Source: Tardiphaga sp. (lineage in GTDB: Bacteria; Pseudomonadota; Alphaproteobacteria; Rhizobiales; Xanthobacteraceae). Taken from it: DNA of 33,611 bases. Shown piece after piece: positions 24,789 through 33,611 of this stretch. Numbering within the stretch: position 1 is the first letter of the stretch; the number at the start of each line of letters is the position of its first letter. The position numbers and the translations under genes are program-made. Location of the stretch: assembly GCF_028290785.1 (NCBI RefSeq), contig NZ_JAQGJD010000217.1:1-33611 (forward strand), written 5' to 3'. Below the pieces are notes generated by a model. The model searched no databases. It was given only the letters and a program-made list of their open reading frames with translations, and had not been told where the DNA came from.

Positions 24789-24966
24789 GAAAAACACCGT
24801 CTGGCTAAAAAGGGATGGCTATAAGATCGCGTCAACCTAGGGTGATTGGATTAAGCATCCATTGACGCTGCCTGTCGCAACTCGACATGATGAGTCGTCG
24901 CACGCGCCCAGGTTGAGCTATTCAAGCGAGTTTCGCGGGTGTTGCCGCCGGCAATGGAGAATGAAG

Positions 24967-25776
24967 ATGCGTTTGCTGCGATGGATGGTGGCGCTAGCGA
25001 TGACGACAGCGGTTCCCGCTTTTGCCCAGGCTCCCTCGCCGGAAGTATTGCGCGATCTCGCGCCGACCGGAACGCTGCGCGCGGCGATCAATTTCGGCAA
25101 CAGCGTGCTGGCGCAGAAGGGCCCGGCGGATGCGCCGCGCGGCGTTTCCGTCGATCTCGCCGCCGAACTGGCAAAGCGGCTCGGCGTGCCCGTGGCCTTC
25201 GTGCCCTACGAGGCCGCCGGCAAAGTCTTTGAAGGCGCCAGGGCCGGCGCGTGGGATGTCGGCTTCATCGCCATCGAGCCGGTGCGATCAGCCGAGATCA
25301 TGTTCACCGCGCCCTATGTGATCATCGAGGGCACCTACATGGTACGCGCCGACTCGCCGCTGAAGCGCGTTGAGGAAGTGGACAGGCCCGGCATCCAGAT
25401 CGCCGTCGGACTCGGCTCCGCCTACGATCTCTATCTTACCCGCACTATCAAGAACGCCGCGGTGCTGCGCGCGAACGTCGGCGGCGGCTCCGCGATGATC
25501 CAGAAATTTCTCGAGGACAAGCTCGACGTCGCCGCCGGCGTCCGCCAGCAGCTCGATGCCTACGCGAAGGATCATCCGGAGATGCGCGTGATGCCTGGCC
25601 ATTTCCAGGAGATCAACCAGGCGATGGGCATGCCGCGGGTCGAAGGCCAGCCGCGTGCCGCGGGCGCGGCCTATCTCGCCGCCTTCGTCGAGGAGATGAA
25701 GGCGTCGGGCTTCGTCGCCGAAGCGCTGACGCGCAGCGGGCAGGTCGCGGAAGTGGCGCCGAAGTCGAGCAAGTAG
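24967..25776 (+). CDS. Periplasmic substrate-binding protein (family 3), orphan
   Basis: A 269-residue solute-binding protein of the amino-acid-binding type (SBP_bac_3). The signal peptide MRLLRWMVALAMTTAVPAFA leads to QAPSPEVLRDLAPTGTLRAA, and the ligand-domain blocks GVSVDLAAELAKRLG, YEAAGKVFEGA and WDVGFIAIEPVRSAEIMFTA are typical. GGAGA is six bases before the ATG at 24967, an upstream in-frame ATG being too close to it. No permease or ATPase gene is adjacent, so it either works with a distant transporter or serves as a sensor. A ligand cannot be deduced. Confidence 0.88.
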   Translation: MRLLRWMVALAMTTAVPAFAQAPSPEVLRDLAPTGTLRAAINFGNSVLAQKGPADAPRGVSVDLAAELAKRLGVPVAFVPYEAAGKVFEGARAGAWDVGFIAIEPVRSAEIMFTAPYVIIEGTYMVRADSPLKRVEEVDRPGIQIAVGLGSAYDLYLTRTIKNAAVLRANVGGGSAMIQKFLEDKLDVAAGVRQQLDAYAKDHPEMRVMPGHFQEINQAMGMPRVEGQPRAAGAAYLAAFVEEMKASGFVAEALTRSGQVAEVAPKSSK

Positions 25777-25850
25777 GCAGCCATTAATGCAGCCAAGGCA
25801 TGTTGCCGGGCGCTCTTGCCGCTGCCGCCATAACCGGCGACCATCGGGGG

Positions 25851-26789
25851 ATGACAAACAGTTCGAACGACAAAGCGACCGCGATGCATGACTCCTTTCG
25901 CGGCGGTACCGCTTACACGCGAGGTCGGTATGTGCCGGTAGCGGAGGCCAGCGTCTCGCCGCTGGATTGGGCCTTCACCCGCTCCGACGTGGTCTACGAC
26001 GTCGTTCATGTGTTCGAGAACGGCTTCTTCCGCCTCGTCGATCACCTCGACCGGTTCGAAGCCTCGATGCGCGCGCGCCGTCTGGCGCCGCCGGAAACCC
26101 GCGAAGAGATGGCGGCCATCCTGCATCGCTGCGTGGCGCTGGCGGGATTGAGAGATTCCTACGTGGCCATGGTCGCCTTGCGCGGCCGGCCGCGCATCGC
26201 CGGCTCGCGGCGGATCGAGGATTGCGACAATCATTTCATGGCCTATGCGGTGCCGTGGATCGACGTGATCCCGAAGGACGTTCAGGCGCGCGGCGCGCAT
26301 CTGTGGGTCGCGTCCAGGCCGCGCGTGCCGGATGCGTCGGTGGATCCGACGGTGAAGAACTATCAGTGGAGCGACCTCACCAGCGGGCTGTTCGAGGCGC
26401 AGGACCACGGCGCCGATTCCGCCATCGTCTGCGACGAGGCGGGCTTCGTCACCGAGGGGCCGGGCTTCAACGTCTTCGTCGTCAAAGACGGCGATGTCCG
26501 CACGCCCGACCGCGGCAGCCTGCACGGCATCACGCGCCGGACGGTCCTCGAACTGTGCGGCGCGATGAGCCTCAAGGCCTCGGTTGCGCCGATCCATCGC
26601 GACGACCTGGAGGGAGCCGACGAGGTGTTTCTCGCCACCACCGCCGGCGGCGTGATGCCGGCGTCGCGCGTCAACGGGACCATCTACGGCAATGACCGTC
26701 CCGGCCCGATCTCGCTTCGCATCAAGGAGGCCTACTGGCAGATGCACCGCGACGGCCTCCACCGCACCGAGGTCATCCGCGACATGTAG
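25851..26789 (+). CDS. Aminotransferase class IV (BCAT/D-amino acid transaminase type)
   Basis: PLP-dependent enzyme of 312 residues, fold type IV. The PLP lysine is expected at Lys169 in DPTVKNYQWSDL. Family blocks include VYDVVHVFENGFFRLVDHLDR near the N-terminus, SAIVCDEAGFVTEGPGFNVF, the phosphate-binding loop LHGITRRTVLEL, and EVFLATTAGGVMPASRVNG. It is shorter than the ilvE product at 674-1786 and belongs to a different branch, closer to D-amino acid or amine transaminases. The substrate cannot be read from sequence alone. The start at 25851 sits right after a G-run; an ATG at 25884 is a second option. Confidence 0.88.
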   Translation: MTNSSNDKATAMHDSFRGGTAYTRGRYVPVAEASVSPLDWAFTRSDVVYDVVHVFENGFFRLVDHLDRFEASMRARRLAPPETREEMAAILHRCVALAGLRDSYVAMVALRGRPRIAGSRRIEDCDNHFMAYAVPWIDVIPKDVQARGAHLWVASRPRVPDASVDPTVKNYQWSDLTSGLFEAQDHGADSAIVCDEAGFVTEGPGFNVFVVKDGDVRTPDRGSLHGITRRTVLELCGAMSLKASVAPIHRDDLEGADEVFLATTAGGVMPASRVNGTIYGNDRPGPISLRIKEAYWQMHRDGLHRTEVIRDM

Positions 26790-26798
26790 ACTCGCCGG

Positions 26799-26941
26799 GA
26801 TCGTTCCCCGGACGCGGTGCACTGCGCCGCCGTTGGCGGCGTAGTGCGCCGCAGAGCCGGGGCCCCGGTCTTGCATCAGCAACCGGGATCCCGGCTCTGC
26901 GCAGCGGCACAAGAGCGCCGCAGCGCGTCCGGGAAACGATC
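26799..26941. repeat. ~145-bp dispersed palindromic repeat, copy 3
   Basis: The best preserved copy: GATCGTTCCCCGGACGCG at the left and CGCGTCCGGGAAACGATC at the right are inverted repeats matching at 17 of 18 positions. The inner part has GAGCCGGGGCCCCGGT and ACCGGGATCCCGG palindromes. It lies between the aminotransferase and the dimethylformamidase-like gene, which are on the same strand, so it may loop out between them in the transcript. Confidence 0.85.
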
Positions 26942-26976
26942 CGGCATTCAATTTCTTCACTGCACTGGAGTCTCCC

Positions 26977-28617
26977 ATGCCCCCTCTCGATCCCGATAAC
27001 GCACGGGGCCAGCGCCCCGGCGGTGACCGGCTCGCCACGATCATCTCTGGGCCGCGCCGCGGTTCGCGCGAAACCTGGGTGGAAATCCCTTCGCTCGATG
27101 GCGAGAAGTCCGCGTGGTGTTATTCGGACCGCAGGGCCTATCGCCCCGGCGAGACCGTCACCCTGCATCTGTCGGCGACCGTTGCAAAAATTTCGCTGAG
27201 CATCGCGCGCGATCCCGGCGGGGACGCTCCGGTGTTCAGCTCCGGCGTCAAGGATGCCAAATTCTTTCCGGTGCCGGACAAGGTCTACGGCGTCGGCTGC
27301 GGCTGGCCGGCCTTCCTGAGCTGGACGATTCCTGACAATCTCGCCTCCGGCGGCTATGTGGTCGAGATCCGCGACGAGACCACGGCGCAGCGCGAGGTGA
27401 TCGGCCATCACCTTTTTTTCCACCGCCGCCGCGAGCGCACGCCGGGCGCGCTGGCGCTGGTGGCGGCGACCTCGACCTGGAGCGCCTATAACGACTGGGG
27501 CGGCGCCAGCCATTATTACGGCACCAACCCCGAGCTGCCGCGCGGCCGTGCCACGCATCTCGCCGCCTTGCGGCCGTGGGCGCGCGGCCAGGTCTGGCTG
27601 CCGCCGGGCGCGCCGCGCTCGGTCAATGCGAACCGGCCGCGTACGCCCGGTCCAGCGCGCTACGAGAACGTCGAATGGGCCTTCATCAACGGCTACACGC
27701 GCTATTACGCGCTGGCGGGCTGGGCCGCCTATGAGCGGCCGTTCCTGCAATGGGCCGAGGCCAACAACTACACATTCGATGTCTTCACCCAGGACGAGTT
27801 GCACGACGACCCCGCGCTGCTCGACGGCTATCCCTGCACGGTGTTCGTCGGCCACGATGAATACTGGTCGCGCGAGATGCGCGATGCGGTGGATGGCTAT
27901 GTCGATCGCGGCGGTCGCGTGGCGCGGTTCGCCGGCAATTTCCTGTGGCAGATCCGGCTCGAGCGCGCGACGCAGACCCAGGTGGCCTACAAATACGACG
28001 CCCGCCGCCTCGACCCTGAAGCCGGCACGCCGCGGATGACCAGCGCGTGGGAAGACCCGCAGGTCGATCACCCCGGCGCGAAAACCTTCGGCGTCAACGC
28101 GCTGCGCGGCATCTATGCGGCCTTCGGCGGCATGGCGCGCCGCGCCGCGCGCGGCTTCAACGTGTTCCGGCCGGAGCACTGGGCCTTCGCCGGCACTGGG
28201 CTGGGCTATGCCGACATGTTCGGCGACGAGGCCAACATCTTCGGCTTCGAGATGGACGGCGTCGAATACACCTTTGAGGACGGCCTGCCGGTGCCGACCG
28301 GCACCGACGGCGCGCCGGACGGCCTGCAGATTCTTGCGATGGGCTTTGCCACCCTGGCCGAAAGCAGCCTGCCGGAATTCGAGAGTTCGCTGATGCTCGG
28401 CGATGGCGACGCGCAGTTTCGCAATTCGCTGCTCGGCGAGCCGACCACCGAAAGCCTCGAGCGCCACAAGCGCGGCAGCGGCATGGTCGTGCATTTTTCC
28501 CGCGGCAAGGGCGAGGTGTTTACCGCCGGCACCTGCGAGTGGGTCAACGGCCTGATCGAGGGCGATGTCTTCACCCAGCGGATCACCAGGAACGTGCTCG
28601 ACCGGTTTTCGAAGTAG
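26977..28617 (+). CDS. N,N-dimethylformamidase large-subunit-like protein
   Basis: A 546-residue protein related to the large (beta) subunit of N,N-dimethylformamidase, an iron enzyme that hydrolyses dimethylformamide to formate and dimethylamine. The region from about residue 160 onward matches: TSTWSAYNDWGGASHYYGT, RPWARGQVW, a Tyr-rich ENVEWAFINGYTRYYALAG, and the metal-site region FVGHDEYWS with His293 and Glu295, followed by FAGNFLWQIRLE. It is about 200 residues shorter than the characterised large subunit, and no small-subunit gene is next to it. GGAG lies six bases before the ATG. Amide hydrolysis is plausible, but the substrate is unknown. Confidence 0.8.
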   Translation: MPPLDPDNARGQRPGGDRLATIISGPRRGSRETWVEIPSLDGEKSAWCYSDRRAYRPGETVTLHLSATVAKISLSIARDPGGDAPVFSSGVKDAKFFPVPDKVYGVGCGWPAFLSWTIPDNLASGGYVVEIRDETTAQREVIGHHLFFHRRRERTPGALALVAATSTWSAYNDWGGASHYYGTNPELPRGRATHLAALRPWARGQVWLPPGAPRSVNANRPRTPGPARYENVEWAFINGYTRYYALAGWAAYERPFLQWAEANNYTFDVFTQDELHDDPALLDGYPCTVFVGHDEYWSREMRDAVDGYVDRGGRVARFAGNFLWQIRLERATQTQVAYKYDARRLDPEAGTPRMTSAWEDPQVDHPGAKTFGVNALRGIYAAFGGMARRAARGFNVFRPEHWAFAGTGLGYADMFGDEANIFGFEMDGVEYTFEDGLPVPTGTDGAPDGLQILAMGFATLAESSLPEFESSLMLGDGDAQFRNSLLGEPTTESLERHKRGSGMVVHFSRGKGEVFTAGTCEWVNGLIEGDVFTQRITRNVLDRFSK

Positions 28618-28735
28618 GGCGCCGTTCCGATATGCCGCCACGCGAAACAAGCCCTGCGCCGGCACGGCTTGACTTCGCGCCCGCGTCGGCCAATCTCGCG
28701 GCACAAAATATCAAGAACGATCGGGAGAGAATACC

Positions 28736-29989
<1,254 letters not shown>

Positions 29990-30010
29990 GCGAGCGCGGA
30001 AACCAGAGGC

Positions 30011-30127
30011 CGTCATTGCGAGGTCAGGGAAAGCCAATTGGCTTTCCCCTTTGCGAAGCGACGCGGCAATCCAGAAGCCACAAGCGAAGACTGGATTGCT
30101 TCGTCGCAAGGGCTCCTCGCAATGACG
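30011..30127. repeat. Palindromic intergenic repeat (CGTCATTGCGAGG type)
   Basis: Inverted ends CGTCATTGCGAGG and CCTCGCAATGACG delimit a 117-bp element. A nested palindrome GGGAAAGCCAATTGGCTTTCCC (30027-30048) and CTTCGTCGCAAGG complete it. This CGTCATTGCGAG end is a very common intergenic repeat in Bradyrhizobium-like genomes. It lies between thiolase and yhaV. Confidence 0.85.
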
Positions 30128-30169
30128 ATGCGGGCCATAGCGCCCTTCAAATTCGATGTAACTAGTGCT

Positions 30170-30661
30170 CTAAGGCGGTTTTGTTCTTAGCATCTCCTCG
30201 GCCCGCTTCAGCACTTCCGGATCCTTCGACGCATCCAGCAGCCTGTCCCAGCCGTCCGGCGGATTGCCTTCCTTCAGCATCGACGCAAACACCGCATAGG
30301 CATCCGACTTCGCGCCATAGGTCCGCAATGTCGTCTCATCATTGACCCAGACGTACACGATAATCTTGGCGCGCAGATCATTCCGGAAAAACAGCCGGAA
30401 GCGGCCGTTGCCGAACTTGTCACGAAACCAGTGCTTATGGTTTTCGCCGAGCGTGCCGCCGAGCCGGTAGCGCTTGTCCGCCGGATCCTGCGGAATGCGA
30501 TCGAACGTGATCGTGCGGATCGCGTTCAGTAGCTTCGCGTTGGATTTTCTGGTGTAGTCCGCCGGATGCTTCTTCCTGTCGCGTTCGACGCCCGCGATTA
30601 GCCGCGCCACCTGATCCACAAACAGCGGATGAAAGTACAACGTCCATCCGTTGACGATCAT
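30170..30661 (-). CDS. yhaV: YhaV-type ribonuclease toxin
   Basis: A 163-residue toxin of the RelE-like YhaV family, an mRNA/rRNA-cutting ribonuclease. Family blocks are NGWTLYFHPLFVDQVARLI, the basic YTRKSNAKLLNAI, FGNGRFRLFFRNDLRAKIIVYVWVND and TLRTYGAKSDAYAVF. Its gene begins 7 bp after the prlF stop, and toxin and antitoxin share one transcript. The order antitoxin-toxin agrees with E. coli prlF-yhaV. It is weakly lower in GC than the flanking housekeeping genes, a hint of horizontal movement. Confidence 0.93.
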   Translation of the reverse strand: MIVNGWTLYFHPLFVDQVARLIAGVERDRKKHPADYTRKSNAKLLNAIRTITFDRIPQDPADKRYRLGGTLGENHKHWFRDKFGNGRFRLFFRNDLRAKIIVYVWVNDETTLRTYGAKSDAYAVFASMLKEGNPPDGWDRLLDASKDPEVLKRAEEMLRTKPP

Positions 30662-30668
30662 GGCGCGC

Positions 30669-30998
30669 TCAGAGATCGACGTCGCCTTCGATCGGCTCGT
30701 CGGGATCGAACACCATGCCTTCTGTCAGTTCGTCCATGCGCTTTGCCATTGCAAGCGACATGGTCTGTAGCCGTTCCGGATGTTCCCCGATGTCCTTCGC
30801 GAGGAAGGACAGAAACGCACTCAGCGCTGGATCGTCCTGCGCATCGTCCGCCCGCCGCATGGTGACGCCGCTGTCATCGACCCGAAACGCGATCTGGTCG
30901 CCTTCGCTCAGGCCGAGCGCCTGGCGCACCGATTTCGGGACGGTGGTCTGTCCCTTGGAGGAGATGGTGCTGAGTTCTTCGAATTTCGCTTGAGCCAT
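30669..30998 (-). CDS. prlF: PrlF antitoxin (AbrB/SpoVT family)
   Basis: A 109-residue antitoxin with an N-terminal AbrB-type swapped-hairpin DNA-binding domain: LSTISSKGQTTVPKSVRQAL, then GDQIAFRVDDSGVTM. The acidic C-terminal part (AKRMDELTEGMVFDPDEPIE) should bind and neutralise YhaV. As in other AbrB-type antitoxins, it probably represses its own promoter: a perfect 22-bp palindrome lies 29 bp upstream of the start codon. The gene follows uvrB after only 61 bp, in the same direction. Confidence 0.93.
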   Translation of the reverse strand: MAQAKFEELSTISSKGQTTVPKSVRQALGLSEGDQIAFRVDDSGVTMRRADDAQDDPALSAFLSFLAKDIGEHPERLQTMSLAMAKRMDELTEGMVFDPDEPIEGDVDL

Positions 30999-31026
30999 TG
31001 CACGGTACCCAAGAAAGATGCCTCAC

Positions 31027-31054
31027 AAGTAAGGAATATTCCTTACTTTGTCAA
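31027..31054 (-). promoter_or_regulatory. Operator palindrome and -35 element of prlF-yhaV
   Basis: AAGTAAGGAATATTCCTTAC plus TT (31027-31048) is a perfect 22-bp palindrome. On the coding (minus) strand, TTGACA (31049-31054) directly precedes it and fits a sigma-70 -35 box, so a repressor bound here would cover the spacer and -10. The palindrome sits between the uvrB stop and the prlF start. Autoregulation by PrlF is the likely role, by analogy with other AbrB-type antitoxins. Confidence 0.75.
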
Positions 31055-31059
31055 TCCCG

Positions 31060-33611
31060 CTACCTCTTCTTCCAGCCACCCCGATGCCCCGGTGCCCCGC
31101 CCGAACTCCGCGCCACCGGCCCGAATTCCGGCCCCGATTCCCGCGAGTTGGTCGGCTGGATGATCTTGCTGCCGTCGCCGGACGCCGCGCCCTTGCGCGC
31201 CTCCGGCAGCGCGTTGGGCATCGACTCCGTCATGCTCTTCGGCTGATAGATCTTGCTCTCCGTGCCCGGACCCATCTCGTCCAGCGTCGGCTTGCGCGGA
31301 CGCGCGACCTTCTTGCCGCGGTCGGGCAGCACTTCGTGCCAGGTGGCGATGCCCATTTCGTCCAGATCGGGCTTGTGCACCTTGGACGACGGCGTGTTGT
31401 TGCCGCCGCGCTTGCCGGACTGTTTTGGCATGTTGGCGCTCGCGCCGAACTGCTTGTTGCCCTGATACGCGCCGGCGGCGCCGGCCACCTTGCGTTGCTT
31501 GGCGGTGGGATCGTCGACCACGGCCAATTCGGTCGCGCGCAGGCGCTTGACCTCGTCGCGCAGTCTTGCGGCTTCCTCGAAGTTGAGGTCGGCGGCGGCC
31601 TCGCGCATCCGCGTTTCGAGATCGCCGAGCACGGCTTCAAAGTTGTGGCCGATGGCCATGACGTCGTCGGCCATGCCGCCATTGCCGATTTCCACCAGCA
31701 CGTGGTCGCGCTCGTAGACCGAGTTCATGATGTCGCCGATCGACTTCTTGATGCTCTCCGGCGTGATGTTGTGCAGCGTGTTGTATTCGACCTGCTTTTC
31801 GCGGCGGCGGTCGGTCTCGGCGATGGCGCGCTCCATCGAGCCGGTGATCCTGTCGGCGTAGAGGATGACCTTGCCATCGACGTTGCGCGCCGCGCGACCG
31901 ATGGTCTGGATCAGCGACGTCTCGGAGCGCAAGAAGCCCTCCTTGTCGGCGTCGAGCACGGCGACCAGCGCGCATTCGGGAATGTCGAGGCCTTCGCGCA
32001 GCAGGTTGATGCCGACCAGCGCGTCGAAGGCGCCGAGGCGGAGGTCGCGGATGATCTCGATGCGCTCGATGGTGTCGATGTCGGAATGCATGTAGCGCAC
32101 GCGGATGCCCTGCTCATGCAGATATTCCGTCAGATCCTCCGCCATGCGCTTGGTCAGCACGGTGATCAGGCTGCGATAGCCGGCCGCGCAGGTGGCGCGG
32201 ACCTCGCCGACGAGATCGTCGACCTGGGTGCGCGCCGGGCGGATGTTGATTGGCGGGTCGATCAGCCCCGTCGGGCGGATGACCTGCTCGACGAACACGC
32301 CGCCGCTCTCGTTGAGCTCCCACGCCGACGGCGTCGCGGACACCGCGACCGATTGCGGGCGCATCATGTCCCATTCCTCGAAGCGCAGCGGCCGGTTGTC
32401 CATGCAGGACGGCAACCGGAAGCCGTATTCCGCCAAGGTCGCCTTGCGCCGGAAGTCGCCTTTGAACATGCCGCCGATCTGCGGCACGGTGACGTGGCTC
32501 TCGTCGGCGAACACCAGCGCGTTGTCCGGCACATACTCAAACAACGTCGGCGGCGGCTCGCCGGGGCGGCGGCCGGTGAGGTAGCGCGAATAGTTCTCGA
32601 TGCCGGCGCAGGAGCCCGTGGCTTCCATCATCTCGATATCGAAGGTGGTGCGCTGCTCCAGCCGTTGCGCTTCCAAGAGGCGGCCCTGTTCGTGCAACTG
32701 CTCGAGCCGCCACTTCAGCTCGGCCTTGATCGACTTGATGGCCTGGATCAGCGTCGGCCGCGGTGTCACGTAATGCGAGTTGGCGTAGATCTTGATGAAT
32801 TCGAGCTCGTCCTGCTTGTGGCCGGTGAGCGGATCGAACTCCTCGATGGTCTCGACGGTGTCGCCGAACAGATTCACCCGCCACGCCCGGTCCTCGTAAT
32901 GCGCCGGGAAGATGTCGATGACGTCGCCGCGCACGCGAAACGTGCCGCGGGTAAAATCATGTTGCGTGCGCTTGTACTGCAGCGCCACGAGGTCGGCGAT
33001 CAACTGCCGCTGGTCGATGCGCTCGCCCTTCTTCAGGGCGAAGGTCATCGCGGTATAGGTTTCCACCGAGCCGATACCGTAGATGCACGACACGGAGGCC
33101 ACGATGATGACGTCGTCGCGCTCCAGCAGCGCGCGCGTCGCCGAATGGCGCATGCGGTCGATCTGCTCGTTGATCGACGAATCCTTCTCGATATAGGTGT
33201 CGGTCCGCGGCACATAGGCCTCGGGCTGGTAGTAATCGTAATAGCTGACGAAGTATTCCACCGCGTTGTCGGGGAAGAAGCTCTTGAACTCGCCATAGAG
33301 CTGCGCCGCCAGCGTCTTGTTCGGCGCCAGGATGATGGCCGGGCGCTGCGTCGCCTCGATCACCTTGGCCATGGTGTAGGTCTTGCCGGAGCCGGTGACG
33401 CCGAGCAGCACCTGGGTACGGTCATTGCGGCTGATGCCCTCAACCAGTTCCTTGATCGCGGTGGGCCGGTCGCCCTTCGGCTCGTATTCCGACTTGATGA
33501 CGAACGGCACGCCGCCTTCGGACTTGTCCGGCCGCGGCGGGCGATGCGGCACCCAGATCTTGTCGTCCTTGAATTCCGGCCGGCCGTTGGTGACCAGCGC
33601 CTCCAGCGCGT
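31060..33611 (-). CDS. uvrB: Excinuclease ABC subunit B, 5' end outside window
   Basis: Damage-recognition helicase-like subunit of nucleotide excision repair. Visible: Walker A ([16 protein letters not shown]), the UvrB beta-hairpin ([20 protein letters not shown]), DESH box ([12 protein letters not shown]), motif VI ([10 protein letters not shown]), and the UVR domain ([18 protein letters not shown]). The reading frame is still open at the right edge: the codons before GTG at 33552 continue without a stop, so the annotated N-terminus is incomplete. After the UVR domain there is an unusual ~148-residue tail (31063-31506) with repeated DLDEMG- and SKIxQP-type units and a Gly/Lys end. E. coli UvrB, at about 673 residues, lacks this tail. 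Confidence 0.97.
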   Translation of the reverse strand, partial: ALEALVTNGRPEFKDDKIWVPHRPPRPDKSEGGVPFVIKSEYEPKGDRPTAIKELVEGISRNDRTQVLLGVTGSGKTYTMAKVIEATQRPAIILAPNKTLAAQLYGEFKSFFPDNAVEYFVSYYDYYQPEAYVPRTDTYIEKDSSINEQIDRMRHSATRALLERDDVIIVASVSCIYGIGSVETYTAMTFALKKGERIDQRQLIADLVALQYKRTQHDFTRGTFRVRGDVIDIFPAHYEDRAWRVNLFGDTVETIEEFDPLTGHKQDELEFIKIYANSHYVTPRPTLIQAIKSIKAELKWRLEQLHEQGRLLEAQRLEQRTTFDIEMMEATGSCAGIENYSRYLTGRRPGEPPPTLFEYVPDNALVFADESHVTVPQIGGMFKGDFRRKATLAEYGFRLPSCMDNRPLRFEEWDMMRPQSVAVSATPSAWELNESGGVFVEQVIRPTGLIDPPINIRPARTQVDDLVGEVRATCAAGYRSLITVLTKRMAEDLTEYLHEQGIRVRYMHSDIDTIERIEIIRDLRLGAFDALVGINLLREGLDIPECALVAVLDADKEGFLRSETSLIQTIGRAARNVDGKVILYADRITGSMERAIAETDRRREKQVEYNTLHNITPESIKKSIGDIMNSVYERDHVLVEIGNGGMADDVMAIGHNFEAVLGDLETRMREAAADLNFEEAARLRDEVKRLRATELAVVDDPTAKQRKVAGAAGAYQGNKQFGASANMPKQSGKRGGNNTPSSKVHKPDLDEMGIATWHEVLPDRGKKVARPRKPTLDEMGPGTESKIYQPKSMTESMPNALPEARKGAASGDGSKIIQPTNSRESGPEFGPVARSSGGAPGHRGGWKKR

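Noticed and set aside
25671..27044. 457-codon minus-strand frame opposite the class IV aminotransferase
   Set aside because: It extends through a dispersed repeat and has no recognisable domain.
26773..28704. 643-codon minus-strand frame opposite the dimethylformamidase-like gene
   Set aside because: No domain or ribosome binding site is seen, and it lies antisense to a clearly conserved protein.

Overview
The window is about 33.6 kb of high-GC DNA from an alphaproteobacterium, most likely Hyphomicrobiales, family Nitrobacteraceae (Bradyrhizobium, Rhodopseudomonas, Afipia and relatives). The grounds are protein content and gene order (PetP/PetR-like regulators, a type II lumazine synthase, the lgt-midA-pgeF run, rplY-pth-ychF) and intergenic palindromic repeats of the kind common in that family. 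This is recognition from memory; no database search was run. Almost all of the sequence is ordinary chromosomal housekeeping DNA. There is no prophage, integrase, transposase, CRISPR array, tRNA or rRNA.

Layout. 1-5.8 kb: the end of a MATE efflux pump, a branched-chain aminotransferase (ilvE), a divergent MarR/OmpR/histidine-kinase operon (petP-petR-kinase), and proC. 5.8-7.7 kb: a GNAT acetyltransferase and a YbjN-family protein transcribed leftward, a 428-bp intergenic region unusually rich in GANTC sites, and a ribH2-type lumazine synthase that lacks the catalytic histidine. 7.9-12.9 kb: prs, a lipoprotein, the tightly overlapping operon lgt-midA-pgeF, and divergent ubiK. 13.0-16.1 kb: a HicAB toxin-antitoxin pair, then rplY-pth-ychF (translation and ribosome-associated functions).

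16.3-22.7 kb is an accessory stretch of small or poorly known genes: a DUF4282 membrane protein, two MaoC-like hydratases, two very small single-span membrane proteins (48 and 45 codons), a coiled-coil protein with its own terminator, an outer-membrane-like protein, a secreted His/Arg/Met-rich peptide with its own terminator, two SnoaL-like paralogues, a small membrane protein, a Lys-rich 46-residue protein and a ferredoxin-like protein. 22.7-30.0 kb: a chemoreceptor, an orphan periplasmic binding protein, a fold-type-IV aminotransferase, a protein like the large subunit of N,N-dimethylformamidase, and a thiolase. 30.1-33.6 kb: a PrlF-YhaV toxin-antitoxin pair whose 61-bp promoter gap carries a perfect 22-bp palindrome, followed by uvrB, whose start lies beyond the window edge.

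Dispersed repeats occupy many gaps: three copies of a ~145-bp element with terminal inverted repeats, plus four further palindromic elements of other types. The points that most deserve a second look are the RibH2 homologue with a rebuilt active site, the GANTC cluster in front of it, the His/Arg/Met-rich secreted peptide, the dimethylformamidase-like orphan, and the repeated C-terminal tail of UvrB. I found no clear multi-gene novel system.
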